A stretch of 11,607 bases of DNA from contig JBLHWO010000107.1 of NCBI GenBank assembly GCA_047629215.1, forward strand, positions 1 to 11,607, read 5' to 3'. Below the pieces are notes generated by a model, which did not search any database, had not been told where the DNA came from, and saw only the letters and a list, made by a program, of their open reading frames with translations. Below, in pieces: positions 6,404 to 11,607 of the stretch. The DNA is from CANLBN01 sp047629215. Lineage in GTDB: Bacteria; Pseudomonadota; Gammaproteobacteria; Pseudomonadales; Cellvibrionaceae. The translations under genes and the position numbers were made by a program. Positions within the stretch are counted from its first letter, which is position 1, and every line of letters begins with the position of its first letter.

Positions 6404-7207
6404 ATGAACGAGATAGTTCAAAGTATCCTGCCTTATATAGAAGCATTATCTATTTCGATTGCAAGAGTGCTCAGCGCTTTTTTGCTGATTCCTATGTTTT
6501 CGTTCAAGCAATTAAAAGGATTGCCGCGTTACGCTGTTGTTGTGGCGGTTGCGTTACCCATTTCCGTCACTCTAATAGAGCCACTTGAGCAGCGTAATTT
6601 CGGTATGATATTGTTAGGTTTTATTATACTCAAAGAAGCCGTCATTGGTTTTCTCCTTGGCTTTTTGCTGGCACTGCCTTTTATGTTGTTTCAGTCGGTT
6701 GGTGTGATGATCGATAACCAGCGGGGCGCGCTATCGGGTGGTTATTTTGCCCCAGGTGTCGGCCCAGATAGCTCTATGCTTGCCGATTTAATGAGTAAGG
6801 TAATGGTTATATTGCTTATTGTCACTGGGACTTTTCCTGCACTCTTCAGTGTGTTGATTGAATCTTACTTATTATGGCCACCGACAGAGTGGATGCCTAC
6901 AATGGCAGATTCCGGGTATCAAGTTCATATTGATAGCGTGGCAGGAATGTTATATAAGTTTGTTTTGTATGCGGGGCCTATCATTTTGGTTTTACTTTTA
7001 ATTGAAGCAGGCTTTTCTATTTTGGGAACGTATAGCCCTCAATTACAGGTTTATTTTATGTCGATGCCTGCTAAAAGTCTTATTGCCGTACTAATACTAG
7101 TGATGTATAGCGATACATTATGGCAACTAGGCGGCGAAGAACTTGAGAACTACTATAATTTGGTGCTTGAGTTACCCAAGATTTTTATACCGATATCAAC
7201 CCCTTGA
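6404..7207 (+). CDS. sctT: SctT, export-gate protein
   Basis: A 267-residue polytopic membrane protein of the SctT (YscT/HrcT/FliR) family, close to the usual length. Family features include an N-terminal helix with ISIARVLSAFLLIPMF, the KEAVIGFLLGFLLALPFMLF helix followed by the conserved VGVMIDNQRG (about 104-113), and the LLLIEAGFSILGTYSPQLQV segment with MSMPAKSLIAVLILV. About six membrane segments can be counted. SctT completes the SctR5S4T1 gate and contacts SctU. The ATG has GGA six bases upstream and lies 24 bases after the sctS stop. The next gene starts 19 bases after its TGA. Confidence 0.96.
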   Translation: MNEIVQSILPYIEALSISIARVLSAFLLIPMFSFKQLKGLPRYAVVVAVALPISVTLIEPLEQRNFGMILLGFIILKEAVIGFLLGFLLALPFMLFQSVGVMIDNQRGALSGGYFAPGVGPDSSMLADLMSKVMVILLIVTGTFPALFSVLIESYLLWPPTEWMPTMADSGYQVHIDSVAGMLYKFVLYAGPIILVLLLIEAGFSILGTYSPQLQVYFMSMPAKSLIAVLILVMYSDTLWQLGGEELENYYNLVLELPKIFIPISTP

Positions 7208-7226
7208 CTTAAGGTATGGAACTGCT

Positions 7227-8315
7227 ATGAGTTCGGAAAAAACAGAAGAGCCAACGGATAAAAAACTTAGAGATTCAAGAAAAAAGGGGCAGGTTGCACA
7301 AAGTCAAGATGTTAATAAGTTGTTCGTGACAATCGCTGGCTTTGAATTATTGATTGCGTTAAAGGATAGTCTTATCGAGAAAATCCAATCAATGATGGAT
7401 ATTGCTTTATCTCTGTCTATGGCGGATGCGCCTTTTGAATTTGCCGCTACGGAAGTTGCTGGACGTATGATTTATATAGGGCTTGGCATAACCCTTACTC
7501 TTTGTTGTGCCGTCATAGTTGCCCGCTTTGTTGCTGGATGGATACAGTTTGGTTTCTTAATTGCGCCAGAGTCAATGAAGCTGGATATGAATAAGTTGGA
7601 TCCAGTATCCAACGGAAAGAATCTGTTCAAGATGAAAAAAGTCGTAGAGTTATTTGTAAATATTGCTAAGGCTACGGTACTTTTTTTCGTGTTTTACTAC
7701 ATAATCGAAACTAATCTTAATGATATTGTTTTATCCGCAACGGGCACTTTAGAGAAGTCAATCGACATTGGTGCAAATATTTTTGTATATGCCGCGCGAA
7801 TATCCTTATTGATTTTTGGAATACTTGCTATGGTAGATTTTGTTATACAAAAACACCTTTTTATTAAAAGCCAAAAAATGACAAAGGATGAGGTATATCG
7901 AGAGTACAAGCAGGCTGAAGGAGATCCGCATGTAAAAGCTGGACGAAAACAATTAGGTCAGGAGATAGTTAATTCATCACCGGTACAAGAAAGTGTCGAT
8001 GATGCCAGCGCCGTTGTTGTTAACCCCACTCACTTTGCTATTGTGTTGCGGTATGTTCCTGGTGAAACACCATTGCCGAAAGTTCTTTGTATAGGAGCTG
8101 ATGAGCGAGCTCAGCAGATTATCCGGTTGGCAAAGGAGGGCAATGTTCCGGTTATTAAGTATGTTTGGCTGGCTAGAACGTTATATAGAACAGGAAAGGA
8201 AAATCGCTATATTCCAAGAGGGGTTATCAAACCCATGGCTGCCGTTTTTAAAGCAATAAAAGAAATGGAAGCATCTGAGTTTAAAGACAATTCTGTTTTT
8301 GAAATAAAAGAGTAA
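7227..8315 (+). CDS. sctU: SctU, autocleaving export switch protein
   Basis: SctU (YscU/HrcU/FlhB family) wraps the export gate and switches the apparatus from needle to translocator and effector secretion after self-cleavage. The 362-residue product begins SSEKTEEPTDKKLRDSRKKG, the family's N-terminal motif. Hydrophobic segments lie at about 31-48, 81-112, 139-160 and 184-208. The cytoplasmic part has DEVYREYKQAEGDP and the intact NPTH cleavage motif at residues 266-269, with cleavage expected between Asn266 and Pro267. ATG 7227 was chosen over an upstream in-frame ATG at 7143 because it gives the family N-terminus, avoids overlap with sctT and has GGA six bases before it. It is the last gene of the run, and a spacer of over 850 bases follows. 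Confidence 0.97.
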   Translation: MSSEKTEEPTDKKLRDSRKKGQVAQSQDVNKLFVTIAGFELLIALKDSLIEKIQSMMDIALSLSMADAPFEFAATEVAGRMIYIGLGITLTLCCAVIVARFVAGWIQFGFLIAPESMKLDMNKLDPVSNGKNLFKMKKVVELFVNIAKATVLFFVFYYIIETNLNDIVLSATGTLEKSIDIGANIFVYAARISLLIFGILAMVDFVIQKHLFIKSQKMTKDEVYREYKQAEGDPHVKAGRKQLGQEIVNSSPVQESVDDASAVVVNPTHFAIVLRYVPGETPLPKVLCIGADERAQQIIRLAKEGNVPVIKYVWLARTLYRTGKENRYIPRGVIKPMAAVFKAIKEMEASEFKDNSVFEIKE

Positions 8316-8665
8316 ATCCCTTTGTTCCATCTTTCCGTAGTGAATTAGCAGACTGTTGAAATTGAATAGTGTATAAGAACACCTCAAAAATATAATTAAG
8401 TCGCGATTCTTGGTCGCCTTACGGTTTATGCTCTTGCCGTTATTGAATAATGTTCTAATATGCGTACTGGGTGGTCTTTTAAAAAAATGTTTCGAGACGA
8501 ACCTTTGAATAAACGTGTTCTTGTTTAATGCCAGCGGCGCGCATATCGTTAATGTTCCATTAAAGTTATCGTCCGAGGTGTTTTACCAAAGCAGGTGGTG
8601 GCGCGGGAGAATTTCAACAGAGTTGCCTTAAATGCTCTAGGCATCTGATCCGTACCTTAGATGCT

Positions 8666-8683
8666 CTTATCTACAGAGATAAG
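8666..8683. other. Perfect short hairpin (7-bp stem, 4-base loop)
   Basis: CTTATCT, loop ACAG, then AGATAAG form a perfect inverted repeat. No T run follows on the plus strand. It may be a structural element or an operator-like palindrome, and a chance occurrence is also possible. Confidence 0.35.
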
Positions 8684-8717
8684 GGTATGGAGCTATTGCA
8701 GGGAATAAACTTAGTAG

Positions 8718-8739
8718 AGCGCCAGCAGTAGGCGCTTTT
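8718..8739 (+). terminator. Weak terminator candidate downstream of sctU
   Basis: AGCGCC, a seven-base loop, then GGCGCT form a perfect six-pair GC-rich stem that runs straight into a short T tract ending at 8739, extendable by a G-T and an A-T pair. It lies about 400 bases after the sctU stop and is the best intrinsic terminator candidate between the operon and the next gene. The short T run makes it weak. Confidence 0.35.
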
Positions 8740-9012
8740 AGGCGGCGCAGGAGGCGTTGTCGAGGAGCAAAAAGCTATTGCTACAATTCACTGTGGTTTT
8801 TAGGATAAGTATTGAAAGCGAGTGATCAGTTCATCGAATAGCTAGTGCTCATCTATAAATAGGACTCTGCAGCGGAAAAATTAAAATGGCCATTCTCGCA
8901 TTATTAAGAAGAAGCTGTTTGAAATTCTGACCATTTTTATTTCTCCTCGCGACGAGCTTTTGGTCTTTATGGATAGATATCTAGGGGCTGCGACGATGAT
9001 ATTTCTGTTGTC

Positions 9013-9042
9013 TTGGATTGCTCAACAAGTTACGGTTATAAT
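9013..9042 (+). promoter_or_regulatory. Sigma-70-like promoter candidate for the GGDEF-family gene
   Basis: TTGGAT (9013-9018) and a perfect TATAAT (9037-9042) are separated by 18 bases. Transcription would start near 9050, leaving a leader of about 130 bases before the ATG at 9179. This would give the gene its own promoter, separate from the secretion operon. Confidence 0.4.
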
Positions 9043-9178
9043 ATTGTTGTGAAAAAGTAATAAATAGCCGATAAAAACGATCAATGATCTTACTTCAAGC
9101 CCGAAAATACCAGCTGAATTGTCTTGGGGCGGGGTGTAACAAGCAGTTTCTTAAAACGGGAAGTTACCACAAGTTACC

Positions 9179-10858
9179 ATGATGCATAAAATTAAATTAA
9201 AGTGGGTTGTTTTTTTATCTTTTATTGCTGTGCTAATACTGTATTCGATCTTTAGTGTCCTTAGCTTCAAGGCGGTTCAAGAGAATGCGGCGCGCTTTTC
9301 AATAATAGAAGGGTATTCAGACGACGGATCTAAAAGTCATTATCTATCGTCTAACTTCGCTGACTTCATCTCAGGCTTGAAAAGCTTGGCCGAAAAAGAC
9401 AGTTTTTGGAATGATTATAAAAACCCAGCGGTTAATTGGCTGGGAAAAATATATTTTGAATATGAACAGCGACCGGCTTTAAGCCCTTTGTGGGGTGATT
9501 CAGTTTTATTTTCTGAGGGTGATCATCCGTGGTTAAAAGAAATGTTACAAAGGGTAAAGGATGATCCTGGCGAAGTTTTTTTTCATGATGATCAGGCGAA
9601 TGATACGTCGTTGTTGTATTTTTTTTATATGAATAAAGAAGATTCTTCTTCTATTTATATTGGGGGAATTAATGTTACCGAGATGGAAGAAAAGTTAATA
9701 GGTTTAAACGGGTCTTTCCAAAGCAATAAAAATTCTCTATATATTATAAATAATGACACGAATTTGTCTCAGGTGAATGATGAGAGCGCATCATTAAAAT
9801 CTATTGTTTCACTTGTGGGAGCAGAAAGGCTTAACGGTGTTATGAATAATTATTCAATAAAAATATACAAAGACAATTCTTTGATAGATTATATGCCAAC
9901 ATTTCTTTCATCCGACTCTTTATGGTTATTGGTCGTCAATCGCTCTGATTTTCAAAATTCCTTATATGACAAAGGTAAGCTTTTTTTATTTGCTGTACCT
10001 ATATTGTTCTTGGCACTTCTGATTTTCTTGGCCATTTATCTTGTGTTTAGGCCTATGCTTCTGATGTCTGATATGGTCGGGCGTGAAGGTAGCAGTGATG
10101 CGGGAAAACTCTATGTGCTCACTAGCGAGGTTATGTCTCGGGGTAAGCAGATGTGTTTTTTTGAAATGTATAGAGTTCTATCTGTTTTTGAGAAAATGGC
10201 TAATGAGCTTTCGTCTTATCAAAAGGATGCACAGTATAAGCTCAGTCAGTTCGAGAAAGTCGTTGCACAGGTGTATTTTGATACGCTACGTTATGAAAAG
10301 CAACAGCGAAAAATGGCAATTTATGATACTTTAACTGGGCTGCCAAACGGGTTTTTACTTGAAGATCGTATAACAACAGTCATCAAGTATAATGCTAGTG
10401 AGAAACGGCGTACATGCCTTATCCTTATTAACATCGTGGGTCTTAAAGATGTCGGCGAAGAATATAGTCATATTGTTAGCGATTCAATGCTTAAAACCTT
10501 TGCGGTTAGGCTTAATGAAAAGGTCGACGATAGAGGAACGCTATATAGGTATGATTATTGTCAATTTGCAGTTTTATTGACGAACTTAAAGCGTGATTAT
10601 GATATTCAGGCTTCTGTGAAGCGCTTATTTTCTGTTATCAATAACCCCGGTTCTTATGTTGATGCCCCTTTATCTGAAGCGATAGCGTTGGACGTTTCGT
10701 GCCGTATTGGAGTATCTTTAGCAGATTCCCCAAGCTTTACAGCGAAAAAATTGATAGAGGCTGCCTCTGAAAATGCTGAGTTATGTGTAACCGATGAGCA
10801 CGATGTGCTATCTAACATATTTAATGTTAAAGGAAGTCTGGATGATGGGGCGCTTTAG
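9179..10858 (+). CDS. Membrane sensor protein with degenerate GGDEF domain
   Basis: A 559-residue inner-membrane protein with one helix at about residues 8-30, a periplasmic region of roughly 235 residues, and a second helix at about 268-292. A cytoplasmic linker follows, then a GGDEF-family domain from about residue 382. The family entry motif is clear, YDTLTGLPN at 382-390. The catalytic signature, normally R-x-GGDEF, reads R457-Y-DYCQF (459-463), and the metal- and substrate-binding stretch after the first strand (NIVGLKDVGEEYSH) is also altered. It should therefore not make cyclic di-GMP. It might bind a ligand or partner, or be decaying, although the full-length frame argues for use. No RxxD inhibitory site precedes the signature. 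The periplasmic part probably senses a signal, but its family is not identified. The ATG is the first start after an in-frame TAA at 9152 and has no properly spaced ribosome binding site. Confidence 0.85.
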   Translation: MMHKIKLKWVVFLSFIAVLILYSIFSVLSFKAVQENAARFSIIEGYSDDGSKSHYLSSNFADFISGLKSLAEKDSFWNDYKNPAVNWLGKIYFEYEQRPALSPLWGDSVLFSEGDHPWLKEMLQRVKDDPGEVFFHDDQANDTSLLYFFYMNKEDSSSIYIGGINVTEMEEKLIGLNGSFQSNKNSLYIINNDTNLSQVNDESASLKSIVSLVGAERLNGVMNNYSIKIYKDNSLIDYMPTFLSSDSLWLLVVNRSDFQNSLYDKGKLFLFAVPILFLALLIFLAIYLVFRPMLLMSDMVGREGSSDAGKLYVLTSEVMSRGKQMCFFEMYRVLSVFEKMANELSSYQKDAQYKLSQFEKVVAQVYFDTLRYEKQQRKMAIYDTLTGLPNGFLLEDRITTVIKYNASEKRRTCLILINIVGLKDVGEEYSHIVSDSMLKTFAVRLNEKVDDRGTLYRYDYCQFAVLLTNLKRDYDIQASVKRLFSVINNPGSYVDAPLSEAIALDVSCRIGVSLADSPSFTAKKLIEAASENAELCVTDEHDVLSNIFNVKGSLDDGAL

Positions 10859-11184
10859 GAGGAATGGCCTCGCAGTTTACAATAACCGCGTTAAGTAAAT
10901 GTTATGTAGCCTTGTTCGGTGCGGATAGAGAGATAATGGGTTTAAAGCTGTTCGGCTGTCAATGGGAAGCTCGTTTTATTGTATTGAATCTTGAGTGTTG
11001 GTTTTATTGGTTGAGCCGGTGTGTAAGGTTTATTGTTTTATAGATATGTTATTGAAATTGGCAATAAAAATATCAGTGATAAAAACTTTATCGTACTGAT
11101 AGTATATTTTATTGTTTTAGAGAAAAAGGTATGTTCTGTTGTTTTATGTGTTGCAATATTAGCCTGGCTCTTCTTGTTGTAGCG
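10859..11184. other. Convergent spacer
   Basis: About 325 bases between the plus-strand GGDEF-family gene and the minus-strand gene remnant. It is AT-rich, holds no recognisable gene and contains the extended hairpin at 11062-11114. Confidence 0.5.
11062..11114. terminator. Extended AT-rich hairpin, possible bidirectional terminator
   Basis: Three nested paired blocks share one axis: GATAAA/TTTATC around an AAC loop, TATCAGT/ACTGATA after a two-base bulge, and CAATAAAA/TTTTATTG after an asymmetric internal loop. This gives about 21 pairs over 53 bases. T-rich DNA follows on the plus strand, and the outer arm gives a T-rich tail on the minus strand. Its place between convergent reading frames suits a bidirectional terminator. 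It starts 203 bases after the GGDEF-family gene. Confidence 0.5.
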
Positions 11185-11493
11185 TTAGGATAGAGTGGTA
11201 GGGCTAGACGATATCCATAGACTTTGCATATCCATATCTCTTTCTAGGGTTTCGGTTCTCTCTTGTTCTGCTTTGTCTAGTGTGTCACCGCTACTTTGCA
11301 GCTGATGTTGCATCCAGTGTTAGCATCTTTTGATTCTTCCCAATTAAGTATTGTCTCTATAGCGCCGGTGTAAATAATACTATTGGCTTTAGTTCAATTA
11401 GTGTTGGCTGGATTGTCTGCCTTCTTTAAAAAGGGTAGATTGAGCCTTAGCAGACGGATCATCATTGTTATCGTTTACTTTAAGAAAAGACAT
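11185..11493 (-). pseudogene. Frameshifted gene remnant, unrecognised
   Basis: On the minus strand three consecutive readable pieces in changing frames cover one stretch. The first runs from an ATG at 11493 to 11398 (31 residues, beginning MSFLKVNDNNDDPSAKAQ). The second is 11393-11277 in another frame (38 residues, including AIETILNWEESKDANT). The third is 11313-11185 in a further frame (42 residues, including SGDTLDKAEQERTETLERD). Each piece reads as a polar, helix-forming protein, and together they suggest a small acidic gene broken by at least two frameshifts. The frame of the last piece stays readable past its TAA for about 46 further codons. No family was recognised. The helical, charged character would fit a secreted or regulatory protein, but that is a guess. 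Confidence 0.4.
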
Positions 11494-11607
11494 TGCATGG
11501 GTTCCATAAAGATTTACGCTGGTTGTTTGAGGTTAAGAAGTATTTAGCCGTATCATTGCGAGGTTAATAATAACTATGCATTGTTACCTGCTTTTTTCTT
11601 GTCTATT
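11494..11607. other. Right edge, nothing recognised
   Basis: The last 114 bases hold no convincing open frame or RNA element. On the minus strand they would be the upstream region of the broken gene that starts at 11493. No clear promoter was identified. Confidence 0.4.

Larger units (their letters stand above)
8316..9178. other. Spacer between sctU and the GGDEF-family gene
   Basis: No intact gene was recognised on either strand. Short natural-looking open runs occur on the plus strand in different frames, for example around 8510-8640, 8650-8730 and 8910-9050, which could be the remains of a frameshifted gene, but no family is recognisable. Two hairpins and a promoter candidate are listed separately. 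An 8-base direct repeat AAGTTACC occurs at 9161-9168 and 9171-9178, directly before the next gene's ATG. Confidence 0.45.

Noticed and set aside
7143..7226. Longer sctU start at ATG 7143
   Set aside because: It would overlap sctT by 65 bases and add 28 residues ahead of the family's normal N-terminal motif.

Overview
The window holds a compact type III secretion (injectisome) operon in a gene-poor, probably decaying stretch of a proteobacterial chromosome. The layout (sctP, a two-piece sctQ, sctR, sctS, sctT, sctU), the AT-leaning base composition and a membrane-bound GGDEF-family protein nearby fit a gammaproteobacterium, most likely aquatic or host-associated. That placement is inference: there is no rRNA or other taxonomic marker here. 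Recognisable genes cover only about two thirds of the window, and four long spacers (roughly 0.75 to 1.25 kb each) carry no intact gene I recognise.

Left part (1-2453): the window may open in the last codons of a membrane protein. After about 0.9 kb without a recognisable gene comes a 483-residue SET-domain protein of the SETD3 / Rubisco large-subunit methyltransferase type. This is a eukaryote-like family that would make sense as an effector delivered into a host, but effector status is not shown by the sequence.

Middle (2454-8315): a 1.25 kb spacer with remnant-like open stretches precedes the export operon. SctP is a short needle-length / substrate-switch type protein. SctQ, the cytoplasmic sorting-platform (C-ring) protein, is encoded as two separate genes, as known for HrcQA/HrcQB of Pseudomonas syringae. 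SctR, SctS and SctT form the export gate in the inner membrane, and SctU is the autocleaving switch protein with an intact NPTH site. Genes overlap or lie within 24 bases of each other, so they are probably co-transcribed and translationally coupled. The sctQ split is flanked on both sides by short in-frame tandem repeats, and the second piece has acquired an aspartate-rich repetitive N-terminus. The ATPase (SctN), SctV, basal-body rings, needle and translocators are not in this window.

Right part (8316-11607): a 0.86 kb spacer with two hairpins and a good sigma-70-like promoter leads to a two-transmembrane sensor protein whose GGDEF signature is replaced by DYCQF, so it is probably not an active diguanylate cyclase. 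Downstream is an extended AT-rich hairpin in a convergent position. Beyond it, on the minus strand, is a reading that looks like a gene broken by at least two frameshifts.
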